A stretch of DNA of 64,000 nucleotides from Bimuria novae-zelandiae CBS 107.79. Its lineage: Eukaryota; Ascomycota; Dothideomycetes; Pleosporales; Didymosphaeriaceae. Under the pieces are notes generated by a model, which saw only the letters and a program-made list of their open reading frames with translations, did no database searches and was not told the origin of the DNA. This document shows positions 45,350 to 56,800 of the stretch, in pieces (position 1 is the stretch's first letter; each line of letters begins with the position of its first letter). Made by a program: the position numbers and the translations under genes. The stretch is taken from the NCBI GenBank assembly GCA_010015655.1, contig ML976760.1, forward strand, positions 123,873 through 187,872, written 5' to 3'.

Positions 45350-46053
45350 ATGCTAGAAGCTAATGCTGTGTACGATCAAGAGGGCGCCGCCCTCTTCGCC
45401 TTCCACGATCTCAACTACATTCCTTTCGGTTTCAGCAGCGACGAAGCACCGTACATTGAGACACCCATCGCGACAATGCGGGCTGCAGCAACCCTCATGG
45501 GCCTCGATAATTCTTCCGATGCCATGGCAGGAGAAAAGACTGTAGTTTGCGATCTCGGCTGCGGTGACGGCGATTTGCGTAATGACAAATTCCGCTCTCG
45601 GGCCCAGCATCAACTACATCGAAGCTAACCAGACGATGAACAGTGATAAGCCTGCTTCGCCACATCAACACGTTCAAGACAGCTACCCCATCCAACGCAA
45701 TTGATTCTCCGCGTCCACAGGCCACAGGCGTGGGCATCGACTACTCCCCTGCGCTCATCGAAGCGGCCATCTTGGCAAGCGAGAAACAGGCTGTACATGT
45801 TGCATGGCGAATCTACGACTTCAATGCCGATCTCGATGATATCGTCAACCAGCTGCTCACTGTCCAACATGTAACCCATGTCTTTGTGTACTTGACACCA
45901 AAGCAGCTGGCGCTACCGACCGTTCATAATATTCTAGTTGGCTTGTGCAAGGGGGGAGTTATGGTGTGCTGCTACAAGTATCATCCGTTATACTTAAAGG
46001 CGGCCAGGAGCGATAAGCTCATGGAATTGGTGGTTTTTGATGCGTCGAGTTGA
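45350..46053 (+). CDS. Class I SAM-dependent methyltransferase-like protein, two exons (212 aa)
   Basis: Exon 1 is 45350-45578. The intron, 45579-45643 (65 nt), has donor GTAATG, branch AGCTAAC and acceptor ACAG. Exon 2 is 45644-46053. The splice restores VVCDLGCGDGDLLISLLRH, a canonical SAM motif I (DLGCGDG, residues 68-74), followed by GVGIDYSPALIEAA (motif post-I, 105-118). Further on, THVFVYLTPKQLALP and KGGVMVCCYKYHP complete the fold. The protein is short and may be a minimal methyltransferase. An upstream in-frame TTG gives no better start. Convergent with the methyltransferase fragment at 46418. Substrate unknown. Confidence 0.75.
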
Positions 46054-46417
46054 AAGAAAACTTTCTATTTCCTTGAGTCGCATTTCTCTCGGTCTCGCCA
46101 GCCTAATATAGAGCAGGCCGTTTGGCGGGGTGGATGCGACCTTGGGACGATATGAGGTACGTGCGTGCAGTGTCGACGCTTAATACGACTCAAATCCATG
46201 ACCACTCAAGCTTCAACCTGTATGACCTTGGGCCTGTGCGTAACGCAGGTCTTGGCCATGTTTTCTCGCCCTACAATCACTTGACTCAAAGGCACATCCC
46301 TGTACTACCCTGCATAAGCATGCACCGAAGCGATCCCATGTGGTACCATATCTTCTGTTGTGAGCGGTTGGGGTATGGCTTTGGCTCACGATGGCTTCCT
46401 TCCCAGACGACCTTGTA
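46054..46417. other. Convergent 3' intergenic region
   Basis: Separates two convergent methyltransferase genes and holds their 3' ends. A 188-codon plus-strand ORF starting at 46122 overlaps the antisense exons and is not called. Confidence 0.4.
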
Positions 46418-46793
46418 TTACCAGTTCGCCCTAAAAGGCTCGGTGTTGAATTGCTTCACTAAAGCCTCCATGATACCGAGATGTGATCCTGCGGCAGCAC
46501 CAGCAGCTCTATTGGAAGTTCAGGAACCGTCAGCACGTAACCGCAGGCGAGGTGTCTTACCTACGGGCAGTGACACCCAAGATACTGCCAGCGGTAGTCA
46601 GCATTTTTTGCTTCGCGATGGCCTGCATCTCTTCATCCTTTCCAGTGCCGTAATTCGCCTCAACCAGGGTCTTATTTACTATTTCTAGTCCGAAAGTCTT
46701 GAACCAACCCTTAACGTTGTCGACGAACTCTAAGTTAGCGCTAGTAGTCTTAATTATATCGGCTAGCAACGCGCTTATATTCTTAAAAGCCTA
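46418..46793 (-). pseudogene. Third methyltransferase, 3' end only; 5' part lost in RIP-mutated DNA
   Basis: The last exon is 46508-46418. The intron, 46560-46509 (52 nt), has donor GTAAGA, branch GTGCTGAC and acceptor AATAG. The upstream exon is open from 46561 to an in-frame TAG at 46793-46791. The joined protein reads NVKGWFKTFGLEIVNKTLVE...KMLTTAGSILGV, and after the splice LGIMEALVKQFNTEPF, ending RANW. It resembles the C-terminal third of the methyltransferase at 42283 in layout (KEAGLQ... and SLFATAIGV). Upstream of about 46730 the codons lose CpA and TpG and stops appear, with no transposon boundary. This suggests RIP spread into the gene. Confidence 0.6.
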
Positions 46794-46904
46794 ATTATTA
46801 GTTATCTTAACCGCTATATATATTAGAAAAAGTTATTCTAACTTAAAATTAGCTGTTTTTAAGGTTATTACTAGATTTTTTTAGAGGTTACTACGAAATT
46901 ATAC

Positions 46905-47098
46905 CTTAAAGCTTAGAATAGTTTTTTAGCTTAGAACCACTTTTCTAGTACTTACTATTAGATTATACCTTAATGCTTAGAACTGATTTTTAGCTTAGAA
47001 CTACTTTTTGGCATATAATTATATTATAGCTTAAAATTACCTTATAGCTTAAAACTCCTTTTTACTTCTAATTATTATAGCTTAGCATTACTTTTTAA
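46905..47098. repeat. Degenerate tandem repeat of about 20 bp
   Basis: Six to eight imperfect copies of a TAGCTTAGAACTACTTTTT-like unit in direct orientation. Confidence 0.6.
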
Positions 47099-49430
47099 CG
47101 CTGAAGTAAGATCCCAAATTTAAATATTAATAATAGTAGTAAATAAAGTATATTTGTAATAATAGTCTATATTTATTTATCTATAATAATATGTCCTCTC
47201 TAGATACAACGCACTAATTAAAATATATATAATTTACTAATACTAATATACCCCTACTATAAGTCACTATAAATTTACAAAACAACTAATTTAAGAGTAA
47301 TTATATAGTTTATTACTTAGTGTATTAGTCTATTATATTTAATATTTAACCTGCGCACTAGTAGTTCTATATATAAAAACTCTAGTAAAGTTAAAACTAA
47401 ATCCTCTAAAGAGTAATAAATATTTAGTAAATTTATATAATATACGTTACTCGATGCCACGCCGCCATATATTCACAAAAGGAACGAGTAATAATAGCTC
47501 TCGTTACAAGACATAGGATAGTGTATATAGGCATTGTAATAGCGCCTATTAAAAAAATTACTTTATTACTTATTATTATTAAGCTAAAAAGAAAGACTTC
47601 GTAAAACGTATATTTTAAGTAATCTAGTAAGTGTTTAGTATTTACTTATTAAATATTAATTATATATTTTACTTATTACAGGGTTCTTAAAGTTTTACTA
47701 TATCTATACGTTAGTAGTAACTTTAGTAGTAGCTTTAGAGTATTTTCTTTATTTTTCTATATTTTAGATCTTTTTATATAGTATAGCGCAGCGTCTAGAG
47801 CACAAAGAATCTAAATTATATAACTTAACTACTTTTATAAATAGTGAGTAAGACTTTAGTAGCTATAAGTACTAAAGCTATAAATTTTAAAGTAAGATAA
47901 ATATAAACTTTAGTAGTAGCTAAAAATTTTCTTCTCCTTAGCGTTAGCGTAAGCCTCTTTAAGTTAATCTAAATTAATACTTTATAGAGGTTAAATATAT
48001 TAGGAAAGCTATTCGCGTCACTAAGACTTTAATAACTTAATTACATGGATTTATTATATTAAGCATTTTAAAAATAATTATTAGACGTATAGTAGCTATA
48101 GCACTAAAAGTTATATATAATTAATAATAATTATAAGTACTATTATTATGATATTGCGTGTTCTCTGCAGGTGCCATATTTTCGTAAAAGAATTAAAAAT
48201 ATTAATTAATTAGTATTTATTAAATAAAAGTGAGCTAGAAAGTATTGCATATCCTTAGGAAATTAAAGCTAAGAAGCTTACTATATACCTAAGTGTCTTA
48301 CGTAGGCTCGCAGACCACAGCGAGCTTACGTAAAGCTAGGCTAAGTCTTCTATGTATAATACACCTCTTAAGTAAGTTATAATAATAACGAGCCTGCGCG
48401 TAAGTAAAGGTTTAAAAATATATATAAAATATCGTCTTAGTCTTTAAAATGCCTGTAGCAATTTTACTTCGCGGGAATTACTTACTTAAATAGAGCTTTG
48501 CTTTTTATTAAAAGTACGCTATTAGTAAGGTAGATAAGCGCGCGCCTTTTATTTATAAAAATTATATTTTAATAATGCGTTATATAATAACAATATAAAA
48601 ATAAGAAATATAAATAATTACGCTAACTATAAGAAGTCTTCCCGTATTTTAATAGATTTATATATATATATTACTTTACTTATAACGCTTAGTCTCGCAA
48701 AGCCTTTCTTCCTTAATTTTATATATATTATACTATATATATTATAATTAATGTAGTAAGTGTCTCTTCTAAAGCTTTTAAACCTATACTAACGTATTTT
48801 TAAGGCCTCCTTCTATAAGGTGTTTTACTAAGAAAGAGGCGCTCTATGTAAAATAAGTTACTAAAAAAGAAGCTTAGCGCAAGAAAAATAGTATAGTATA
48901 AATATTTATAAATGTAAGTAAGCTATAATTAAATAATATATACTTAAAGCTACTCTTACTACTTTACTACTTTCTTTACCGCGTTTAGCTAACGTGAAGC
49001 CTACTACTATAACTATTAGTAATAGTTAGTCTACTATAACTAAGTTTTTATATTTATATAGTAAGTACGTGCTAAGCGCGATTATTAAAGTATTTAATAA
49101 TGAGTAGGTATATAATTTAGCTAGCGGGGTGCGCTCCTAGCGCTATTAAAATAATACTTATAAGCTTATATACGTTTAAGTTTTTAAAAATTTATTTTAA
49201 TAATAGGCTAATAAAAAAATAGGTTTAAAAAATTACGTTAGTACTACGTGTTATTCTTTAAAAAATATAAAGTAGTAGTCTTTAGACGTAAGTATTATAC
49301 TGCTTAATATTTAAACTTTAGCTAATTAGCTCTATTTTAAGACGTAAGGCTTAAGGACACGCGTATTATTATCTATTAGTATTTTAGCCTAATTACTAAG
49401 AAGGTTATTACTCTACTAGTTCCTGCCCTC

Positions 49431-49557
49431 GTGGCTTTTACGGCTCTTACACCTCTTATAGCTCTTACAGCGCTTATAGCTCCAATGGCCCTTATAGCCC
49501 CTACGTTTCCTGCGGCTCCTATAGCTCCCATAACGGTTTTAGCCCCTGTAACGCCTT
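49431..49557. repeat. Imperfect 9-bp tandem repeat, coding-like
   Basis: About fourteen units of a TATAGCTCC/TACGGCTCT type in register with codons. On the plus strand one frame gives a Ser/Tyr/Gly-rich run (GSYTSYSSYSAYSS). On the minus strand one frame gives Gly/Ala/Ile triplets (GAIGAAGNVGAIRAIGAI). It is GC-rich compared with its surroundings. Confidence 0.65.
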
Positions 49558-52013
49558 TACGTAATTATAGACTTATGCCTCCTAAGAATTTAAGGGCTAT
49601 TTAAGCTAATTATAAAAATCTAAGCATATATTATACTATTAGTAGTAAAAGTATTTTATTTAACTATTTACATACTTATCTAGCGTAGCTACTTTTTCTT
49701 AATAATATAAATCTAGCTATAAACTTCTTGCGACTTTATTTAAGTAGTCTTAAAATTTAATATTGCGCTAGCTATGCCTTATATATAATATGCGTAAATA
49801 TTAAGTTTTATGATATAATTAAAATAAAAAGGTATATTCGTGTGTATTAGCTAATAAATAAAATTCTAGGCCTCTTTATAGAGCTTAGGTAAGTATTAGT
49901 TCTAGCGTGCGTGTCTTGCAGAGACTTTTATAGAAGCTTAATACATAGTAAACTTTTAATACCACTCTTATTTATATTTATTTTTTTTATTTTCCTAACT
50001 CTAGACTTCATATTTTTTATATTTATGTAAGATTTAAAGCGCTCGATTTATTACTTTATAAAACCTGTACTTAGACTATTTATAAGTAATTTTTTATTAA
50101 TAAATATATTACTTTAAATAAGTCTCTCGCATATTCCTGCTTTTGTTATATATATTAAATATCTACACGTCGTAAATAGAATGTATTTCTCTTATTTACG
50201 CCTATAAATAGTCTTATAGTTTGCTAATTAATATAAAAAAACTATTTAGATTATTTTAAGATATAAATATACTTTTTAAAGAAGCGCTATAAGACTATAG
50301 CATTTTTTTAACATGTTTTAAGGCTAGTAAGTTAGCTTTTATTATTAAAATTATAATAGTTGCTTGCCATGGTACCTTCCAAAAAATTACTTTATTAAAG
50401 AGTAGTGTAATATATCCGTGCAATAACTATTACGTTTTTAGATTACTAGTAAAGGATACGATACTATAAATTATAAAATCTAGATAAGTATATAAGCTAT
50501 ACTTAATTGCTTCCTATCGGGTGCGATAGAGGTAGATAATGAGGTAATTAATTATAGTAAATTAAACTTTACTAAGATTTATTAAGAATTTCAAAAACTT
50601 TAAGCCTATAAATATATTATTTAAATAAAGTACAATTATATTATAGAGCACTAAGCCTACGCGTTTTTTATACTATTTAATATTTTACTTTAAAGATTTC
50701 CTTATTAACTTAATAAGCTCCATAGTAGAAAGAGGCGTCTTTAAGAAGCTTCTACTATGCTTACATTTAAAGCGCTTTATAACCTTATTAATATACGTAT
50801 TATAACGAAAGGTTATAGTAAATCCCGCAATGTTAGAGCACGTAAATATCTAGGAACTAGGTTAATTTCCCCTTTTTTATAACCTTGTATTTCTTAGTAA
50901 GCTTCTTTTAAAAAGTGTGAGCCTTTCGCTCGTTACGTTTATAATATATTAGTAGAATAGTATTTATGTGGAGTAGAATGAAAATTGTCTTATTAGTATT
51001 AAAAAATCGGTAGGACTTTTCTCTTAAAGTAGAAAGCCTAATAGTCTTAAGTAAGGATAAAAAATCTTTATACTAAAAGAGAGAAGAATTTCTTAGTCTA
51101 TATAAAGCTTAATTAAGCCTTATATAAATACTAATCCTTTTGCACCTATTAAGTAGCTTGTAAAGGACTAGGATTTTAGGCGTAATTAGTACGGCTAGGG
51201 TATTTATAGTTAGCTCCTTAGCAGGTCCAGGAATATATAGTTATATATTTTTATTACTTTATAATTAAAGTAGTTTCCTTTTATTTATTAGACACTATTT
51301 ACTGTAACAGTTATAGACCTAGAAGCCTTTAATAATTACTATGTTTACTATTAATAAACTAGGACCTATCTTTGCGGAACCTAGTAAGTTATATTTAATT
51401 TATTAAGACCTTATTATCATTAGCTAGTTAGTATAGAGGCTTATCTAAAACTAGACATAGTAAAAGGTTAGCTATTTAGTAGAAGACCTGTTTAGACTAC
51501 GCGTAGTAAAGACTTTAATAGCTAATTAACGCGATATAGTACGCAAAGCAGTGTAGTAATAAGAAAGCAGGATTCAGCGTCTATAATTAAAGAAGCGGAA
51601 AATGTTAATACACTAGTTAATTATTAAACGCTAATAAGTAAATAGCGTAAGCCTTACATAGAGGTTTACCTATAGATATATCGTCTGCGTTAATTTCTAT
51701 TAAATTAGGTTTTACCCTATAGCTCCTATAACTCTTTTGCTTTTTATGGCGCTAATTTTTTTTCTTAAATCTTATTTAGTATACTATTCTTATTCTTAGC
51801 TTTAAACTCTGCTATCTTCTTAGCGTTTTTAAGGTTTTCGATAAATCCTCCTTTATGTTATAAGGTATCGATGTACGGGCACTGTCCCTAGTAGTATAGG
51901 CTATTGCATAGATAGGGTTTTAATAGTTTTAATAGCTTATCTTAACGAGGTCTCTTTCTGCTATTCTATTTATATAAAGACTCTTCTTAGTTTAATATAG
52001 CTATAGATGCTCC

Positions 52014-52186
52014 TGTAAAAAGCGCCCTAACTACGGGCGACTCAGTCTATCCACAGTACTAAGGCGATCCCTTAGAGAGGGAAGAGAAGGGCTGCGGCGA
52101 GGGAAGTAGATAGGCGAAAGGCCCGGATAGCGCCGGTCTAGAGCGGACTAGGGCCGTCAAGGGCCCTCGACCTACGACTTGTAACA
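52014..52186 (-). repeat. LTR of gypsy F (3' with respect to gag-pol)
   Basis: 173 bp, GC-rich, nearly identical to 59026-59198. Very short for a gypsy LTR. Confidence 0.9.
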
Positions 52187-52539
52187 AAGGCTCTTTTCTT
52201 TAAGGGTCTTAATCGCAAGAATAAGTACGTAATAACTAGCCTAATTAGGCCTCGCGTATTACGTAAGCTAATAACGTAAGCTAAATCTTAGGCTTATACT
52301 AAGGCCTAAAACCCTTGTTCTTACTCTCTACTCGGCGGCTTACCTCATCCCGGAGGCTCCCTAACCCGTAAGTACAATCTAGCCAATCTATGGCAGTCTA
52401 GGGTGCCTGACCCTAGATGCCCCCCATTTCGGTACCTAGCCACTCTAAATTTAGGGGTCGTAAAGGTAGACTAACCTGGTGCAGGCCTACTAAGTCGTCC
52501 CCGTACTTGTTACTTCTCCACCGCCCTCTTCAGCAACCT

Positions 52540-53380
52540 TTAGACCTTGTCTAGACATACCCACGCTATTTGGCACTATAAGTACCGTAAACGCTATCCT
52601 TAAGGCCCTAGTCAATAAGGCGCGTGCGAGCGTGGTTAGTATTATTAACCTATACTATACCTGCCTTCCTATTATCCTAGATAGCCTTAAGTAGTCTAAT
52701 TATAAGAAGATAAAGCTCTGCTAGTTTTAGGTTAAGGAGATGCGTTATGTCCAGTCTAGGGTAGTATATGTTAATCTTGGCCTAATAGATTCGGAGGACT
52801 ATAATTTAATCTGCCGCTGTAATGCCTACTACGGCGGTGGTAGGGATTATTAGCAGGTAAGTCGGCGCTTTAAGGGTCATGTAGGGGTTTCGAGGCTAAT
52901 TAGTAGCAGATACCTAAAGATAACTTAGAGAACGTGTTAAGTGCCCTAATTTCCCTTATACCGCGCTTAAGCTAAATTAATGCGTATATATGCGATAAGA
53001 TTAACCTCTCTAGATTAGACAAGATATTAGTAAAGGCCACCGCGCAGGTACTAGAGACGGAATAGAGTAATATTATTATATAAGTGTTATCTAGTGTAGT
53101 TAAGGGTTATCTAGACTAAGTCGTATAGGGCCACCAGATCCAAATTCTGCGGAAACCCGTTAACCCCCTACTACTTAGGTTATAACACCTGGCCTCCTAA
53201 GGAGATTATTCCGGTGGTAGGCCTCTCCGTTAAGGAGAAGCGAAAGAGGAAAGCTTCTACTATAGAGGGGGGTAGTCTAACCTTCCTAATTATTACTAGT
53301 GCTCTTACCCCTAGGCGCAAGAAGGTTGCTCCTAAGTTAGTAAAGATCCTTAACCCTAATCCCGGGTTATTAATGCTAAT
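52540..53380 (+). other. Possible antisense ORF of gypsy F (degraded)
   Basis: Opposite to gag-pol, between the chromodomain end and the 3' LTR, one plus-strand frame stays protein-like for about 280 codons with only TAA/TAG interruptions. Examples are STVNAILKALVNKARASVVS near 52580, RVVYVNLGLIDSEDYNLICR near 52760, and an intact basic run near 53220-53380 (VKEKRKRKAS, TPRRKKVAPKLVKIL). Another frame looks better after 53390 (AFKASVLATLDFLAKEVKKK). It does not show the Cys framework of the D and B antisense ORFs. It could be an unrelated ORF or chance. Confidence 0.35.
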
Positions 53381-53869
53381 TTAGGGTAGTTAGCGTTTAA
53401 GGCTAGTGTCCTAGCCACGCTAGACTTCCTTGCGAAGGAAGTAAAGAAGAAGATTAAGAGTAAGAGTAATTAGGAAACTTTTTAGTAAGCCTATAAATCT
53501 AAGCGCCCGACTAATTAAGAGGGTTATTTAGTACGATCTAGGGATTCCTGCCCCTATTAACGGTGTCTAGATTTTATTTACGTTCTATACCCTTAGGCAG
53601 TTTTAGTTAGGTTTTGGTTGGCTATAATCGCGTTGGGTACAGTCCGAATGGGCTTGTAAGCCTCTGTTAGGCCCCGAAAGGCGTAAATAGGCCTAGATAG
53701 CTTATTCTAGTCTTTAGTCTATTTAAGAATCCTCTGCCCTATTTATTCTAGTATTTCGCAGCCTATAAAGTGTACTCTCTAGGGTAATCTATTACTAATT
53801 ACTATCGAGTGCTGTCTTCCTCCTTCTCTAGGGGGGCGACCCCGCCTCTTGGGCTCCTGTCTAGGGCGA

Positions 53870-56800
53870 CCTTTAGTCTCCTTGTTCAAGCCCTTTAGGA
53901 ACTACTTTATCGCCCCTTTAGAGATCTCCTCTGCAGACAACCACTGGTTCTTATTACTATTATATCCTTTCTACTTAACTTTATACAGCCATTCTCCGTC
54001 CTAGAGTACCCTAGATCTAATTCCTTTAATTAGGTATATATCCTCCCCTGCTTATAGTATAATAACCTTAGGCGGGCTTTGCTCTCGTTATAGCAGTCCT
54101 TCTAGGGCTACCTAGTTTAGGAGAGACACATAGAACACTAGGTAAATATTAAAGTCCTTTGGCAGCTCTAGCTTATATGCCTGTTAATTAATCTGCTGTT
54201 TTACCCTATAGGGACCCTAGGACTTATAGTTAAGTTTCTTTTTAGGCCTAGTTAACCGTATGTTGCGGGCGTCGAGGTATACCATGTCCCCTACTATAAA
54301 GGTTTGGGCCTTATGCTTCCTATTATACCACGTCGCCTAGTACGCCTGTGCCCTAAGGATTACTTAAGTTATCTAGGCCCTAGTCTGGGCTAGAACTGCC
54401 GCTCTGGCCCTTACCGTAGGTACCGACCCGCGCAGCTGTACTTCTCAGGGCAGGCCTACTATTAGTAGATTTAGGCTATATACTATAATAAATAGCGACA
54501 CTTTTATAGAGCTGTAGATGCTATTATTATACGAATATTCTACTTTAGATAAAAGGTCCGCCTAATTAGATTATTCGTAGTTACAGAATACTCGAAGGTA
54601 CTATTTAAGCGTTTAGTTCTATCGTTCTATCTGTTCGTCTGTCTACGGGTGAAAGGCAGTAGAGAGGAGTCGCTTAGTTCTTAAATATTAAGTAAAGGTG
54701 CTCTAATAAGCTAATATAAATAGGCTACCTCTATCTATAACTATTAACTTTAGAGGGCCGTGTAGGCGCAGAACCTCTTTCTTAAAGACCTTAGCTAGCT
54801 TTACTGCCTTTAGGTCCTTTCGCGTGGGGATGTAGTGTGCTATCTTAGAAAACTAGTTAATAATTACTAGGATGCTATTATAACGATAGGCTCTAGATTT
54901 ACTCTTAGGTAGATTTATTACTATGTTTATAGCAATGTCCTCCTAGATACCCCTTAGGACTAGTAGGCTATTAAGTTGGCCGTGCGTCGCGTATTAGACA
55001 GGTTTCGCCCTAGAGCACGCTTAACAGGTCTAGACGTAGTCCTTTACGTATTATTAGATACTAGGCCACTAGAACTCCCGTAGCACTAGCTCTAAGGTCC
55101 TAGCGAAGCTAAAATGGCCCGCGAGGGGGTTATCGTGGCATTATTAAAGGACGTGTACCCTTGCTAGAGGTGGCACGTATAGCCTATTCTTGTACCGTAA
55201 TAGGTTGGCCGGTTTAATTATCCAGCGCTTTAGCTATTCTGGCTTTGCCATCTCTGGCCCTTGGAGGTACTAGAGGATTTATTCTATAGTTTCGTCCCCC
55301 TGGCTGTTTCTCTTTAATAGCTCTACTATGGGGTAAGCGCTTGCTGAATTATTTACCGCCGCCTCCTTAGTCGCCAACGTTTTAGGTCTAGCGACCCTCG
55401 TCGCTACTACTAGTCTAGGGCTTCCTACCTACTTTAGTGGCTATAGGCTGCCTGCCACGCCTGCTTTATCTAAAGCGTTGCCTTTTAGCTATAACTTGTG
55501 CTATAGGGCCTTAAGGAGTTTCTACTAGAAACTACCTATCCTGCCTAAGCTTGTTTCCTCCTCTAACTTATAGTTGGGTCTCCGCGACGGTCCGTTAGCG
55601 GGATTTATCCTTTCTAGACAGTGTTTAATTTTAAAATTAAACGTCGCAAGCTATTTGGCCCACCTTACCTATTGTTTAGTTAGGACTTTTATAGACATGA
55701 ACCCTTATAGGTTAGCATAGTTAGTTAGAAGCTCGACCTTCTTGCTAATACCCTCTAGGTAGTGTCGCTAATGCTTAAAAGCTTTAATAATTACTAGTAA
55801 CTCGCTATTATGCGTGTCGTAGTTTTATTCTGCCTGGTTTATCTTGCGCGAATAAAAAGTAACTAGGTGCTATTATAGCTTCCTATGTTTGTCTGGTTGC
55901 GGTTGGCTTAAGATACCCGAGATTGCGAAACCTAAAGCGTTAGTTTTTACTCTTAATAGTCTTTTAGGGTTAAAGTAGGCTAGTAAGGGCCCTCGCATGA
56001 AGCTCTCTTTTAGCTAGTAAAAGGAGATCTTAGCCTACTTTAGTAGGCTTATTATAACTAATTTCTTAAGTTTCTGTCGCTATTCGCCCTTAGTGGCTCC
56101 CTCTAGCCTTTTTATTAGGGCGTGAAGGGGTGCCGCCACTCGAGAGAATCCTTCTATAAACCTTTAATAGTAGTTAGTAAAGCTAAGGAAGGTCCTAACT
56201 ACTTAGACTAAGTTTAGTTCGGGCTAATCTTTTATAAAGGTAACGCGGTCCTCCTCTATCTCTACGCTGTTTAGAGATACTATAAAGCCTAGGTATCCCA
56301 CCTTGCGTGTGTAGAATTCGCATTTAGATAGTTTGGCGTATAGCTAGCGTTTAATAAGGCGTTCTAGCACTGTCTAAACGTGCTGGATGTGTTCCTTCTT
56401 TATCTTAGAGTAGATAAGGATATCGTTAAGGTACACAATATAGTAGATGTCGAGATAGTCCGATAGTATGTTATTAATATAGCTTTGGAAGGTCGCAGGC
56501 GCGTTTGTTAAGCCGAAAGGCATTACTATGTATTTGTACTATTTATACCTTGTTTAGAAGGCCGTCTTCTATTTATCTCCTGCCCTAATTCAAACGCGGT
56601 GGTAGGCGTCCCTTAGGTCTAGTTTAGTGTAGATCTAGGCATCCCCTAGTCGGTTAAGGGATTCCTGTATTAAGGGAAGTAGGTATTGGTTCTTTATTAT
56701 AACTGTATTTAGTCCCCTGTAGTCGACGTAGAGGCGGAGGCCTCTATCCTTTTTCTTTATGAAAAGGATTGGTGCCCTGGCGCTTAATCGCGATAGTTAA

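Larger units (their letters stand above)
46794..52008. other. RIP-degraded AT-rich repeat, unclassified
   Basis: 5.2 kb of TA-rich DNA nearly free of CpA/TpG, so presumably an ancient repeat. No LTR ends, inverted repeats or recognisable transposase/RT motifs were found. Possible coding traces are a Lys/Glu-rich minus-strand stretch near 51840-51720 (ENLKNAKKIAEFKAKNKNS) next to a Cys/His-containing segment, and a low-complexity segment at 49431-49557. Interrupted by gypsy F. Confidence 0.5.

Noticed and set aside
46122..46688. 188-codon plus-strand ORF
   Set aside because: Overlaps antisense to a better spliced methyltransferase 3' end and has no recognisable protein features.
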